A DNA stretch of 64,000 nt from Fibrobacterota bacterium (GTDB lineage: Bacteria > Fibrobacterota > Fibrobacteria > UBA5070): positions 1 through 64,000 of the forward strand of contig JADKBN010000013.1 in NCBI GenBank assembly GCA_016715065.1, written 5' to 3'. Of this stretch, positions 31,828 through 41,831 are shown piece after piece. The notes beneath the pieces are model-generated. The model searched no databases, had not been told where the DNA came from, and saw only the letters and a program-made list of their open reading frames with translations. Made by a program: the position numbers and the translations under genes. Position 1 is the first letter of the stretch, and each line of letters starts with the position of its first letter.

Positions 31828-34800
31828 CTACCAGTCGTATTGGGGCAGGAAGGGCAGGTCCTTGGGCGGGGCCGGAGTGATGGGGTTGCGCCAGCCCAAG
31901 GTGTACACCTGGTGGACCAGTTCGCGCCGTCCTTCGAACATCTTCCAGGCGATCACACGGAACAGGTACACGCCCGACGAGGCCATTGCAAAATGGTTTC
32001 CTTTGCCGTTCCAGGCGATCCAGACCTGGATGTCGCCGCGAACGGTGGTGGGAAGCAATCCTTGTCGTACGAGTTCCTGGACCGGTGCCAAATCGATCTT
32101 CGTCACCGCGACACCGGAGTTGTCGTAGACGTAGATCACCGCGTCGTCCAGGTCCTTGTTGGTCTTCAGAAGCAAGCCGGCGTAGTGGCTCGCGTCCTGG
32201 GCGGGCGCGGCCCCGTCGAGAGTCCGCCACGGGTCGGAGGATGTGGCCCGGACAAAAACCGACAACGGCGGTTCGGAAGGCGGCAGCTGCCAGCCCGTGT
32301 AATTGGCCATGGCGGGCCACGGCTGGACCTGGAGCTTCAGGCGGGTGGGGCCTACTTCGATGGGTGCCCAAAGCGCGGTCCTGCCCGGAGCGTTTCCGAG
32401 CAGGTCGGCGATTCCTCCGCCTTGGGCGATGCGCACGGAATCGGAGGCGGTCGCCAGGAAGGTGGAATCCACGTAGAGCTCCACGATGCTGCCGTTTCCG
32501 AAGAACTGGACCTTGCGGACCACCGAATCGCCCGCCTCGCTCCTGGAGGGTTTGCCCCAACGCAGCCAGGCCGCGCCGTCGGCGGCGGTGACCGGTTCGG
32601 AAAGGAACGCCCGCAGGGTGTCCAGCGGTCCTTCCGTGCGCGAAAAGCGCAGTTGCGCCTTCATGATCACGGGAACCACGCGGTCCAGTTCGTCGAAGCT
32701 GCCGCTGAGGGTGTCGGTCCACCGGGTGGTCCACATGGTGCCCAGCCCGGAACAGCCCGGGTTGGAGCAGGACGTGGCGCCGAATTCCCAAGGCTCGATC
32801 GAGAACACTTGCACGCGGCCATCGGAGTCGCTGCTGGTGGGCGTCGCTCCCACGTTGCGCACCTGGAGCTTTCCGTCGCGATCGGGCCAGCGGAAGGTAT
32901 AGGCGTCCACCACCCGCGGGGCGATGTCGAAGTGGAGCGTCACGTGATCGGCCCGTCCGTCGCCATCGTCGTCGGTCACCACGGCCAGGGTGGGCGGTTG
33001 GTCCAATCCTTCCACCACCACCGAAGGCGCGACAATTCCTGGCGCCGTGCCACCGGCATCGCGCGCTTGGGCCAGTGCGGAAAGACGGATGCTGTCTCCG
33101 GCTCGCACGATACGGTCCACGCTGTCGCGACCGATCGCCAGGCGCAGTTGGCTACGGACCGGATCCCACGTGGCACTGGCGGCCGTGACCGCGCTGGCCG
33201 TGGGTGCGATGCGACGGACAAGATCCGCGGTCGCGTTCACCAGGGAAGCGTCCAACGTCTCGGAAACGGAGACCACCAAGGTATCCACGGCCGAGCCTCG
33301 CCGTAGTTGGGCGCGTACGGGAATCGGGGCGATCCGCTCGAAGATGGGAAACATCTGGGTCGGTCGGCCGCTCGCCCAGACGAACGCGGCTTGGGGAACG
33401 GACCCGATCCAGCCGGTGGTCCGAGGAGACTGCGCGGCGGTGAAGTTCCATTCCACGGAAAGGGAATCCGCCGGGACCGTCATCTTCGCCTTGGAAAGGT
33501 CCAGCAGGTTGGAGGCTGCGGGCCAAGGAAGCGCGACGCCGTTGGAGGGAGACCAGGGAAGTCGCAGATGCACCGTCACGCGATCCAATCCTCCGTCGCC
33601 GTCCAGGTCCTGGTAGACGGCCGAATCCGGCGGGGGTGAGCGCCAGGTCAGAGGCTGGGCATCGACGACGGCCCACAGCGAGTCCACCGAAAGCCGCAGG
33701 GCGCTGGCGTCCACGGGAATGTCCGATCGGAGGCGAAGACGGGCACGCCCGTTGGTCAGGACAAACGAAGAACCGATGGCGCCCGCGGTGTCGGTCACCA
33801 CGATGGAGGGATCCAGGGCCGCGGCGGCCATCGATGCCGAAAACACGGCGGGTCCGTGCATTCCCCAAAGCTGGACATCCAGCAGCACGCTTGCGCGCAA
33901 CACGGTGTCGAACCCGAAGGCGTCGAGCGGCTGGCCGGCGGATCCCACGAACCGCAAGCGGTAGGGACGGAAACTGACCGGTGCGATGTTCCCGCCCGCG
34001 GCCAATCCCTCCGACCACAGCCGCAGGGAGTGGCCCTGGATCGGTTCGGCCCCGAACACGCGGAAGGCCGCTCGGCCGTTGACGATTTCGATGGAGTCCA
34101 GCGGGAACCCCGTGGTCGACAAGATCTGCAATTGTCGGGGCAGCTGGATCGGCGACATCCAGCCGTTGCAGCCGGAGCACAGACCGTTCTTGTTCCACAC
34201 TTCGATCCGCAGGAGCGTGTCGGTCCGCACGTCGAGATCGATCGAGGCGGAATCCACCAGGTTGCCGGACGGATCGATGTAGCGCAAGTGGTAACCCACC
34301 ACGCCCACCTGGAACGTAAGCGAGTCGGCCAATCCCACCACCCGCATCGTGACCATCCCGCTGGGCGAGAGCGCCAAGCCGGTGGTCTGCACGAGGGCGA
34401 AGCCTTGCACGAGCGCCGAAGGACCCGCTGGGGGCAGAGTCTGGACTCCCAGTGCAGATGGGAAGTTGATGGTCAACGGAGCTTCCTGGCGCAGAAGCGA
34501 GTCGCCCACGAACTGTCCCACGCGGATCGTGTCGGAAGTTCCGAGGTCCACCGTGCGGTAGGCAAGGGTGTCGAAGGGGATTCCGGCCCCGTTGATGAAG
34601 CGCAATCGTGGCGGGGGACGACGGAGATAGGCGGTGTCGCGCGCCTTTGCGTAGGACCCCATGATCGTGTCCAGCAGAAACTGACGCTGGGGTCCCATCT
34701 GGAGGAAGGGGTCTTCCACCACGATCTGGCTGGCCTGCTGGAAGGGGACCGTCGCGGTGAAGTTGCCGGACGCATCGCGTCGCAACACAAGCCGCACCGT

Positions 34801-37800
34801 GTCGCCCCGGGAGTGGAAGATCTTGGCCAGGACGGTATCGGCCAGGACGTTGGAATCGATCACCGTCGCTTGGATCCAGCCGGTCTTCCCTTCGGCGGTG
34901 TCCGGAGAGAGGAAAATGCCCGCGACGGAAGGGCGTCGCACGGGCAGGAAGGCGGTGGCCACGTCGCGCTTGTCGCGTGGGGTCACGTAGATCGCCCGGA
35001 CCGTGTCCCATCCGGTGCCGGTCTGGATGACGTTGTCGGTGGGATCCACCCGAGCGCCGTTCCAGGTGCGCACGCCTTCGATCAGCGCACGGACCCCCGC
35101 GGGAGGTGCGGCAAGTGCCGGCGCGAAGGATCCGGCGTCCTTGGACATGTCGGTGGCAAACCACAGGGGTGCGGTCAACTGGCGGTCGTAGCGGTAGTCC
35201 ACCAGGAATTTCAGTTCCGTGTCGCCCACGTCGGCGAACAGACGGGAAGTGTCGCGAGCGGGACGGATGCGTAACCGGGTAGGATCGAAGCAGGTTGCCA
35301 TCACGGTGGAATCCGGGCCGTTGGGCACGATCTGAGGGGCCGAGTCGCTGACCACCACCGTCCAGTTGGCCGTGACCACGGAATCCCTTCCGGACAGGTG
35401 CAGGACGTTGCGCAATTCCAACACGTTGGGTCCGGGCTCCAGTCCCACCAGGGAATCCAGCCGGAAACGCCATCCGGTACCTTCACGGGTGCTTGCAACA
35501 CCCACCGAAACCTGTCCGTTGGTCTTGTTGGTCACACGAAGGGAGTCGGGAGTCCCTTGGGAGATGACCGATCCCAAGATGAAGTTCATGGCGCGAGCCA
35601 GACTGTCGCGGTCCAGCGGAGGGATCAGGAAGTAGCGGCCACCGGATCGCCTGGCCAGGGAGTCCAGGACATTTCCCGCCTGGGCGGTGTTGGAAAGCAT
35701 GATCCCGAAGACGGGCGGCGTGGGACCGGCAGCCACCGTCCAGGAGCCTCCGATGGGATCCTGGACCCTGGGGCCGTTGCCCAGCGCGGCGTAGATGTCC
35801 GCCTGGTCGTCGTTTGGCGAGCCATCGGAGATCATGATGATCGCCTTGCGTTGATTGACAGAACCTGACATCGTGCCGGCCGCACCGGTTGCGCCCTGGA
35901 GCATGGCGCGCGCCCAACCCAACGGGTTGGCGTAGTTTGTCCCGGTGAGCTTCTCCAACTGGATGCTGTTGATCAACGAATCGCGCTGGAACAGATCCCC
36001 CAGGTTGGCCAGCTCGGAGCCATGGTACGTGCCGCCGAACGAGATCCAGGCCGCCTGCGAGGTGGGGCTGGCTTGACCGTGCTGCTGGATGGCCGATTGG
36101 AGGGTCTTGACCCGCACGGTGTACGGATCTCCCGACGGCGTGCATCTGGCCATGGCCGAATCGAGCATGGTGGTGGGGAGCATCCGGTAGGGGGATCCGT
36201 TGAGGTTGATCAAAGGCGCGGCGGCCGGATACACGGCGCGGTTGTAGGTCCAGTTCTGGCAGGTCATGAAGCGGATGGTGTCCTTGCCATCGAACACCAG
36301 GGTGCCGCCGTCCATGCTGGAGGATTGGTCGACGATGTAAACGATGTCCGTTCCGGGCACGACGACCTTTCCGGTTCCGCAAAGCACCAACCCGTCGGAA
36401 GAAAGCCTCGTGGTGGCCAAGGGCGTGCGCAATGTGGTGCCATCGAGCGATCCGACATCCAGGCAGCCTTCGCCGTCGGGGAGCTTGCCGGAAAGCAGGT
36501 CGCAACGCGCCCCGGGCTCCAGCTTGTGCTTGAGAGGCTCGGGAGGAAGCAGGCTGAAGGGAAGGTCGCGGTATTTGGTGGTGTCGCGGGTGCTTCGCAC
36601 GCGCACCACGTAATGGCCATAGGGAAGTCCCGTCAGGGCCGAGGTGTCCAGCACGGTCTGCCAGCCGCTGTCGGAGACCCGGATCCCGCCGTAGCTCGTT
36701 CCCACCGGAAGGCGGGTCCAGGTGTTTCCGGTCGGTCCGGTCAGGAATACTTGTCCGGGCGCGGGCGATTCGATTTTCCTGGCCTCGCAGCCGCGACCAA
36801 GGGTCTGCGCCGACCAGATCTGCACCACGAAGTTCTTGCCAGAAATGGAATCCTGGAAGCGCAAGGCCAGGTCCGTGCGCAAGTTCATGGAGGTGGTGAT
36901 GCGGAAACTCGATCCGGTGGGTCGGCGTTCGCAGAAGAAGAAGTCCCACGGGTAGGTCTGGCCCGCGACGAGTCCCATGGTGTCCAGCAGAATGGAGCCG
37001 GATGCCGGGCCATGGATGCCGCCCAGCTCCATTCGGAGCTTCCCGTCGATGAAGTAGAACAGGTCGTCGTCACCGCGGAAGTCCAAAACCTGGCCGGGTT
37101 TGTATTCGAACTCGCCATGGCTTTCCATGCAGAAGGCGAAGTTGTGCGCGTAGGTGTTTCCTGCGACATTCAGCGAATTGAAGGGGTTGGGAGTGCCGTC
37201 CGGGAGGGTCAGGAAGTCGTCCACCGGGAAGAATTCCGGCTGGTCGACCCGATAGGTGCCCGTCGTGGTGTCCAAGGTCAGAGCGATGTCGCGGCAGGTG
37301 GCGGCGTTGACCCCCGCCGAGTCCCGAAACCAGGTGCGGATCAGGTTGTTGCTGGCCAAGTTCGCCTTCAGGACGGGCTTGCGGAAGGAATCGAGCGTGT
37401 CTTGGATGATGCCCGTCACCACGCCGGTCACGTTCTGGAAGAAGTTGGGGTGGGTCCCGAAGTCGTGGACGGTGGTGGCCAGGAGCGCCACGTTGCAGGT
37501 GCCGGAATCCGACCGGTGGGTGGTGCCCAACGCCGACCCCGTGGGAGCGGGTGCCGGAGCGATCCAAATGGAGTCCGAGGCGATTCCCGTCAGGGTGAAA
37601 GGTGTGGCCCTGCCCACTCCGCCCTGTCCGAAGGTGGTGCCCGTTTGGGAGGATCGGAAAAGGACGTTCGCGGGCAGGACGGGCAGGGCCAGTTCGTACC
37701 AACCGCATTGGGTGCGGGAGGCGATCATGGGATTGCCCGATGCGGAACCGTCGAAGTACGCCACCGGCCGCTGCAGGGGAAACGCTCCATCCCACGGATT

Positions 37801-38913
37801 GAACACCATCAGGCGCACGATCCGCGGGGCCTGGGAGAGGGCTCGGACGGTTCCGGAAACGGGAACCAGCCAGATGGTGTCGTTCTTGGCGCGCGCGCTG
37901 TCCAGGACCAGGATGGTGGGTGCTGCGACAGTTCCTGTCGTGCCGAGCCAGGCGGAGGTGTCGGCGTTGCGGATGGAGACCTGGAGTCGCGAAATGTGGG
38001 CCGTGGTGGTGGAGTACCATCCCGAACCGCCGGACACGGCGGCGAACGGCTTCCAGGCCTGCGATTCCACTTGGATGGCCGGCGCTCGTCCTGGCAAGGT
38101 GCCTTCCCAGGGGTTGAGCAGCATGATCACGGTGGAGGTGGTCGCCGGAGCGGCGGAAAGGATCCGAGGCGCGGCGCTCGTGGGAACCACCCAGATGGTG
38201 TCGTTGCGGGCGAAGGCGGTGTCCAGGGCCAGGGTGGTGGGTGTGCCGACCATTCCCGTGGGTCCCAGATACGAAGTTCCCGCGGCGTTGCGCAGTCCCA
38301 CGAGCAGGGATCCGCTGAAGGCGAGAGGGCCGGAGTACCAACCGCCGTTGCCGGCGACCGCCACCAGGGGCGTCCAGGCCTGACCCGCTACTTGCATCGA
38401 GGGGGACCGACCGGAATCGGTGGTCACCCAGGGGTTAAGGAGCATCAGGGTTCCCCTCCTGGCCGGAGGCGCGACCACCACGGGGTTGGTGGTGCGGATG
38501 GCAGGCGTGCGGGCGGCCGTGGTCGTATCCGGCACGATCCAGACCGTGTCTTGGGTGGCAAACTGGGTGTTGAAGTTGAAGACCGCGGTGGAGCCCAGAC
38601 CAGCCAACCCGTACTCGTTCCAATTGTTGCCTGTGCTGCTGATCGCGCGATTGAGAAGTCGGAAATCTCCCGGAGTGTTGCTGGCGAAGGTGAACGACCA
38701 CCAGTTGCCGGTCAGGCGCTGGAACTGGTTGGCGGCAACCATGTCGCCGTTCCAGTTGTTGGCCACACCGAAGACCTGGGGGGTGCCACTGGACAATGTG
38801 GCATCGCTGGCCCAAGGGTTGAGCACCACGACGGTCTTGGCAGCATGACCCAGGGCGGCCAGGCAAAGGATGGATAACAGCTTGCGGGTGAGCCCAGGTT
38901 GGACGATCGGCAC
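31828..38913 (-). CDS. Giant fibro-slime domain surface protein with VWA domain and NPW repeats
   Basis: This protein has 2361 residues. A GTG at 38913 with an aagga ribosome site starts a signal peptide (LLSILCLAALGHAAK). The order of parts is as follows. Four tandem units of about 115 residues each begin with LNPW or FNPW (VVVLNPWAS, LMLLNPWVT, IMLLNPWEG, LMVFNPWDG) and end WIVP/WVVP/WLVP/WIAP. A fibro-slime (PA14-like) domain has YAHNFAFCMESHGEFEY and FRGDDDLFYFIDGKLRMELG. A von Willebrand A domain has the MIDAS motif DIVYIVDQSSSMDGG and AIIMISDGSPNDD. A long set of repeated beta domains with AVxD and DGDGxxD segments (DLDGDGGLDRVTV, DDDGDGRADHVTL) follows. A C-terminal FlgD/sorting-type domain has VYDNSGVAV and ASSGVYLFRV. 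It is a predicted outer-surface adhesin for binding plant fibres or neighbouring cells. Confidence 0.85.
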   Translation of the reverse strand: MPIVQPGLTRKLLSILCLAALGHAAKTVVVLNPWASDATLSSGTPQVFGVANNWNGDMVAANQFQRLTGNWWSFTFASNTPGDFRLLNRAISSTGNNWNEYGLAGLGSTAVFNFNTQFATQDTVWIVPDTTTAARTPAIRTTNPVVVAPPARRGTLMLLNPWVTTDSGRSPSMQVAGQAWTPLVAVAGNGGWYSGPLAFSGSLLVGLRNAAGTSYLGPTGMVGTPTTLALDTAFARNDTIWVVPTSAAPRILSAAPATTSTVIMLLNPWEGTLPGRAPAIQVESQAWKPFAAVSGGSGWYSTTTAHISRLQVSIRNADTSAWLGTTGTVAAPTILVLDSARAKNDTIWLVPVSGTVRALSQAPRIVRLMVFNPWDGAFPLQRPVAYFDGSASGNPMIASRTQCGWYELALPVLPANVLFRSSQTGTTFGQGGVGRATPFTLTGIASDSIWIAPAPAPTGSALGTTHRSDSGTCNVALLATTVHDFGTHPNFFQNVTGVVTGIIQDTLDSFRKPVLKANLASNNLIRTWFRDSAGVNAATCRDIALTLDTTTGTYRVDQPEFFPVDDFLTLPDGTPNPFNSLNVAGNTYAHNFAFCMESHGEFEYKPGQVLDFRGDDDLFYFIDGKLRMELGGIHGPASGSILLDTMGLVAGQTYPWDFFFCERRPTGSSFRITTSMNLRTDLALRFQDSISGKNFVVQIWSAQTLGRGCEARKIESPAPGQVFLTGPTGNTWTRLPVGTSYGGIRVSDSGWQTVLDTSALTGLPYGHYVVRVRSTRDTTKYRDLPFSLLPPEPLKHKLEPGARCDLLSGKLPDGEGCLDVGSLDGTTLRTPLATTRLSSDGLVLCGTGKVVVPGTDIVYIVDQSSSMDGGTLVFDGKDTIRFMTCQNWTYNRAVYPAAAPLINLNGSPYRMLPTTMLDSAMARCTPSGDPYTVRVKTLQSAIQQHGQASPTSQAAWISFGGTYHGSELANLGDLFQRDSLINSIQLEKLTGTNYANPLGWARAMLQGATGAAGTMSGSVNQRKAIIMISDGSPNDDQADIYAALGNGPRVQDPIGGSWTVAAGPTPPVFGIMLSNTAQAGNVLDSLARRSGGRYFLIPPLDRDSLARAMNFILGSVISQGTPDSLRVTNKTNGQVSVGVASTREGTGWRFRLDSLVGLEPGPNVLELRNVLHLSGRDSVVTANWTVVVSDSAPQIVPNGPDSTVMATCFDPTRLRIRPARDTSRLFADVGDTELKFLVDYRYDRQLTAPLWFATDMSKDAGSFAPALAAPPAGVRALIEGVRTWNGARVDPTDNVIQTGTGWDTVRAIYVTPRDKRDVATAFLPVRRPSVAGIFLSPDTAEGKTGWIQATVIDSNVLADTVLAKIFHSRGDTVRLVLRRDASGNFTATVPFQQASQIVVEDPFLQMGPQRQFLLDTIMGSYAKARDTAYLRRPPPRLRFINGAGIPFDTLAYRTVDLGTSDTIRVGQFVGDSLLRQEAPLTINFPSALGVQTLPPAGPSALVQGFALVQTTGLALSPSGMVTMRVVGLADSLTFQVGVVGYHLRYIDPSGNLVDSASIDLDVRTDTLLRIEVWNKNGLCSGCNGWMSPIQLPRQLQILSTTGFPLDSIEIVNGRAAFRVFGAEPIQGHSLRLWSEGLAAGGNIAPVSFRPYRLRFVGSAGQPLDAFGFDTVLRASVLLDVQLWGMHGPAVFSASMAAAALDPSIVVTDTAGAIGSSFVLTNGRARLRLRSDIPVDASALRLSVDSLWAVVDAQPLTWRSPPPDSAVYQDLDGDGGLDRVTVHLRLPWSPSNGVALPWPAASNLLDLSKAKMTVPADSLSVEWNFTAAQSPRTTGWIGSVPQAAFVWASGRPTQMFPIFERIAPIPVRAQLRRGSAVDTLVVSVSETLDASLVNATADLVRRIAPTASAVTAASATWDPVRSQLRLAIGRDSVDRIVRAGDSIRLSALAQARDAGGTAPGIVAPSVVVEGLDQPPTLAVVTDDDGDGRADHVTLHFDIAPRVVDAYTFRWPDRDGKLQVRNVGATPTSSDSDGRVQVFSIEPWEFGATSCSNPGCSGLGTMWTTRWTDTLSGSFDELDRVVPVIMKAQLRFSRTEGPLDTLRAFLSEPVTAADGAAWLRWGKPSRSEAGDSVVRKVQFFGNGSIVELYVDSTFLATASDSVRIAQGGGIADLLGNAPGRTALWAPIEVGPTRLKLQVQPWPAMANYTGWQLPPSEPPLSVFVRATSSDPWRTLDGAAPAQDASHYAGLLLKTNKDLDDAVIYVYDNSGVAVTKIDLAPVQELVRQGLLPTTVRGDIQVWIAWNGKGNHFAMASSGVYLFRVIAWKMFEGRRELVHQVYTLGWRNPITPAPPKDLPFLPQYDW

Positions 38914-39250
38914 AGGATGTTCCTTTTCAGGAGCGATGGCAGGCTCGCGAAGAACGGAAAAAAGGGCGAACGCCCCCCATTCAGGAGATGTAGACCGGGA
39001 TTCCTCGCGGAACCGGACCAGTCCGGGCGCAAGTGTCAATCTACCGAAATTCGGTGCACTTCTTTTGGCAGTGTTGCCGATTTTGCTCCCTGTAGCGGTG
39101 CAGGAGAGGTAGAAGTGTTGACAAGGTCTTGAAATCGCTGGAAATCGGGCCGAATCAATGGGTTAGCCGATGCGCGAATCCGGTGAGACGGAGAGGGATC
39201 CCACAGGCCTGCGAAAGGGTCAGATCGACCCCAAGGGCAGTCAAAAACTG
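38914..39250. other. 337-bp gap: leader of the giant gene; nothing else seen
   Basis: The reverse-strand sequence just before GTG 38913 must hold the giant gene's promoter. I see a ttgaca-like hexamer near 39118 on the forward strand, but no convincing paired minus-10 on either strand. There is no RNA gene, no strong hairpin and no coding pattern. Confidence 0.35.
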
Positions 39251-39838
39251 TCATATTTCCACCATGGCTCCCGCCAGGTCTTCCCAATAGGTGTCCCCCC
39301 TCCCTTGCGGGGAGGCGAGCAAACCCTCCAGGCGCAGCATGGCGACTCCGTGGACATGCGCCCAAAGCGCGGAGGCAAGCCAGGCCGGATCGTCGTTGGA
39401 CCGCCACCCGGCCATTTGGGCCTCTTTCGCCGCTTCCTCCAGGACGCGAAAACATTCCTTGCCCGTTGTTTTCGTGGACTCGCTCGCCAATTGAAGTCCT
39501 TCGGCCGAAAACAACAACCGATACAGCCAAGGGTTGCGCCAGGCGAAGTCGATGTAGGCTGCCGCGATGGATCGCAGGGTCTTAGCGGGACCTTTGGGAT
39601 GGGCAGGAACGGATTTCAGTGCGACCAAGAAGGATCCAAAGCCTTTTTGGCAAATCGCCGCCAGAAAATCGAGGCGGGTGGGGAAGTGTCGATACGGCGC
39701 CGCTTTCGAAACTCCTATTCGCTGGGCGATGTCTCGAACACTCAGCTCGTGCGCTGGAGTGGTTTCCAAGTCCTTCAGTGCTTGCTGGAGCAACGCTTCG
39801 CGCAGATCTCCGTGGTGGTAGGTGCCTTCCTTCATCAT
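39251..39838 (-). CDS. TetR/AcrR-family transcriptional repressor
   Basis: This protein has about 195 residues from ATG 39838 (or ATG 39835). The N-terminal HTH is typical of TetR: HGDLREALLQQALKDLET, LSVRDIAQRIGVSKAAPYRHF near residues 34-54, and FLAAICQKGF. The ligand domain includes AYIDFAWRNPWLYRLLFSAEG, close to the TetR_C_33/WHG subgroup. Two identical palindromes (ATGTTGGC-NNN-GCCAACAT) lie between its start and the divergent DUF2269-like gene, so it most likely represses itself and that gene until a small ligand binds. Confidence 0.9.
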   Translation of the reverse strand: MMKEGTYHHGDLREALLQQALKDLETTPAHELSVRDIAQRIGVSKAAPYRHFPTRLDFLAAICQKGFGSFLVALKSVPAHPKGPAKTLRSIAAAYIDFAWRNPWLYRLLFSAEGLQLASESTKTTGKECFRVLEEAAKEAQMAGWRSNDDPAWLASALWAHVHGVAMLRLEGLLASPQGRGDTYWEDLAGAMVEI

Positions 39839-39852
39839 GGGGCTTAAGATAG

Positions 39853-39904
39853 ATGTTGGCTTTGCCAACATTGCTGGGTATATTAATGTTGGCTTCGCCA
39901 ACAT
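39853..39904. promoter_or_regulatory. Two identical TetR operators in the divergent promoter
   Basis: The 19-bp site ATGTTGGCTTTGCCAACAT at 39853-39871 recurs with one change (C for T at the centre) at 39886-39904. The starts are 33 bp apart, three helical turns. Each has 8-bp arms (atgttggc and gccaacat). A tatatta stretch between them is a plausible minus-10. Confidence 0.8.
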
Positions 39905-39928
39905 TGCGCACCGAACAGGGGAGGAACG

Positions 39929-40384
39929 ATGGCACTTTGGAAGTTTTTGCATTTGCTGGGAGTTGCGATTTTTTTAGGCAATAACCTGATCACCCCCTTT
40001 TGGAAGGCCATGGCCGATCGCAACCGTGATTCTCGTGTGGTGGCCTTCGCCCAACGAATGGTGAGCCTGACCGACAAGATCTTCACGATCACTGGAGTCA
40101 CGCTCCTTGCCATGGGCGGTTATGTCCTGGCAGGGTCGCAGCCGGGAATGTGGAGTCAGTCCTGGCTGATCTGGGGGCACGCGTTGTTCGTGGCATCCGG
40201 CCTTCTTTGGTTGTTCGTGCTGATCCCGTTGCAGTGGAAGCTGGGACGTATGGCACGGGAGTTTGCCGATGGATCCCCGATTCCCGACCGGTATTGGTCG
40301 TTGAACCGGATGTGGAGCTTGGTCGGCTCCCTCTCCAGTCTCTTGCCGCTGGTCGCACTCTGGTGGATGGTGGTCAAGGGCTGA
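39929..40384 (+). CDS. DUF2269-like four-helix membrane protein
   Basis: This protein has 151 residues with four hydrophobic helices (LWKFLHLLGVAIFLGNNLI, IFTITGVTLLAMGGYVL, WGHALFVASGLLWLFVLIPL, SSLLPLVALWWMVVK). The first helix with KFLHLLGVAIFLGN, followed by a basic loop, is the usual DUF2269/membrane-integral pattern. The function is unknown; related proteins may be small heme or redox membrane subunits. It is transcribed divergently from the TetR regulator across two operators, so it is probably induced by the regulator's ligand. Confidence 0.75.
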   Translation: MALWKFLHLLGVAIFLGNNLITPFWKAMADRNRDSRVVAFAQRMVSLTDKIFTITGVTLLAMGGYVLAGSQPGMWSQSWLIWGHALFVASGLLWLFVLIPLQWKLGRMAREFADGSPIPDRYWSLNRMWSLVGSLSSLLPLVALWWMVVKG

Positions 40385-40546
40385 GCTTTGCGTGGAGGGC
40401 GCCTTGTTCGGCGCGCTGCATCCTTCTCGAATGCGGGAATCAGGATTATTCGTTGTCTCGAGAAGGATTCCGCAACCTGAAACGATTTGGAAGCGGCAGA
40501 ATACTCACTCGTTCATTGCGGGATCCAACCAACCCCAGGGAAAACC

Positions 40547-41815
40547 ATGTCGAACCCTTTTCGAGCCATCCTCGCCTTCTGCGCTCTTGCCGTCTCCAGC
40601 TCCATTGCCGGGGTGGTGACCGATCACGGACGATTGCAGGTGAAGGGAAACCAGATCCTCGATAAGAACGGGGAGCCCTTCCAGGTGGCGGGCATGAGCT
40701 TGTACTGGTCGGTGTGGGGCGGGGAAAAGTTCTACAACCGCCAAGTGGTGGACGGTCTCACCACCGACTGGAAATCCACCGTGGTGCGGGCGGCGGCAGC
40801 CATCGAGCCGGTGGATGCCAAGGTGCCTGCCAACAACGGATATCTCCGCAATCCCACGGGAATCACCACCGCCGTGAAAACGGTGGTGGATGCGGCCATC
40901 GCCAACGACATCTACGTGATCATCGATTGGCACGCCGACACCGCCAACAAGGAAGTCGCGGCTGCCACCACGTTCTTCACCGATATGGCCAAGACCTATG
41001 GCGACAAGCCCAACGTGATCTTCGAGATCTGGAACGAGCCCAATTCCAAAGGCGGGAGCGGACGCAACGGCGCGGAAACCTGGGCGGACGTCAAAGGGTA
41101 CGCCAACCAGATCCTGCCCGTGATCCGCCAGTACAGTCAGAATCTGGTCATCGTGGGAACGCCCACCTGGTCGCAGGATGTGGATAGCGCGGCCAAGTCC
41201 CCCCTGGTGGACACCAACGTCGCCTACACCTTGCACTTCTACGCCTGCACGCACGGACACAATCTGATCAAACGCGCCGACAACGCCCGCGCCAAGGGCC
41301 TCGCGTTGTTCATCACGGAGTTCGGGCTTTCGCCTGCCGATGGTGGCCAACGCAAGAGCGCCACCAATCCCACCGACAATTACCGCATCTGCGCGGATTC
41401 CGCCACCTTCTGGCTGGATTGGGCGGACCAGAACAAGATCAGCTGGGCCAACTGGTCGTTGGTGACCATCGACGAATCCTCGGCGGCCCTGCTTCCCGGA
41501 GCATCCGCCACGGGAGCCTGGACGGACGCCAACTTGACACAATCCGGCACCTGGATCCGCAACCGCTTGCGTGCCCGGCCGGTCGCTTCGGTATTGCCGA
41601 CAAACGGGTCATCTGCATCCGGCTTGAAACGCGACGGCTCGTTGCTGACCCTGCCTGCAGGCGCCGTGGATGCACGTCTGCTGGATGCATCTGGGCAGGC
41701 CATCGCGAGCGCATTGTCTGAGCGAGGTGCTTTGCGCTTGCCCCAGCGCGGGATCTATTGGGTGCGCTGGCGGGATGGCCAGGGTTGGCACGCCAGCTCA
41801 GTGCTGGCGCCCTAA
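40547..41815 (+). CDS. Secreted GH5 (subfamily 2-like) endoglucanase
   Basis: This protein has 422 residues from ATG 40547, with signal peptide ILAFCALAVSSSIAG. The GH5 core is complete: GMSLYWSVWGGEKFYN, STVVRAAAAIE, VIIDWHAD, VIFEIWNEPNSKGG with the acid/base Glu near residue 163, AYTLHFYA, and ALFITEFGLSPADGG with the nucleophile Glu near residue 257, then SWANWSL. The enzyme cuts internal beta-1,4-glucan bonds of cellulose or related glucans. The C-terminal tail (LPAGAVDARLLDASGQAIASA, then RGIYWVRW) is a sorting-type domain, so the enzyme is probably exported by a type IX-like route to the surface or medium. A good hairpin follows the stop. Confidence 0.9.
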   Translation: MSNPFRAILAFCALAVSSSIAGVVTDHGRLQVKGNQILDKNGEPFQVAGMSLYWSVWGGEKFYNRQVVDGLTTDWKSTVVRAAAAIEPVDAKVPANNGYLRNPTGITTAVKTVVDAAIANDIYVIIDWHADTANKEVAAATTFFTDMAKTYGDKPNVIFEIWNEPNSKGGSGRNGAETWADVKGYANQILPVIRQYSQNLVIVGTPTWSQDVDSAAKSPLVDTNVAYTLHFYACTHGHNLIKRADNARAKGLALFITEFGLSPADGGQRKSATNPTDNYRICADSATFWLDWADQNKISWANWSLVTIDESSAALLPGASATGAWTDANLTQSGTWIRNRLRARPVASVLPTNGSSASGLKRDGSLLTLPAGAVDARLLDASGQAIASALSERGALRLPQRGIYWVRWRDGQGWHASSVLAP

Positions 41816-41831
41816 GGTTCGCTCGATCCAG

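Noticed and set aside
31706..32791. Upstream extension of the GH8 gene to 1033 residues
   Set aside because: The ATG at 31705 has a signal peptide and ribosome site; the extension is a shadow of the giant gene.
31768..33306. Forward-strand open frame of about 510 residues opposite the giant surface gene
   Set aside because: It is antisense to a gene with clear domains, is Gly/Arg-rich and has no ribosome site.
36022..38877. 951-residue forward open frame
   Set aside because: It is antisense to the fibro-slime/VWA gene; high GC keeps it open by chance.
39110..39140. Possible promoter (ttgaca-like hexamer)
   Set aside because: No matching minus-10 at a suitable distance was found, and it points away from the genes it should serve.
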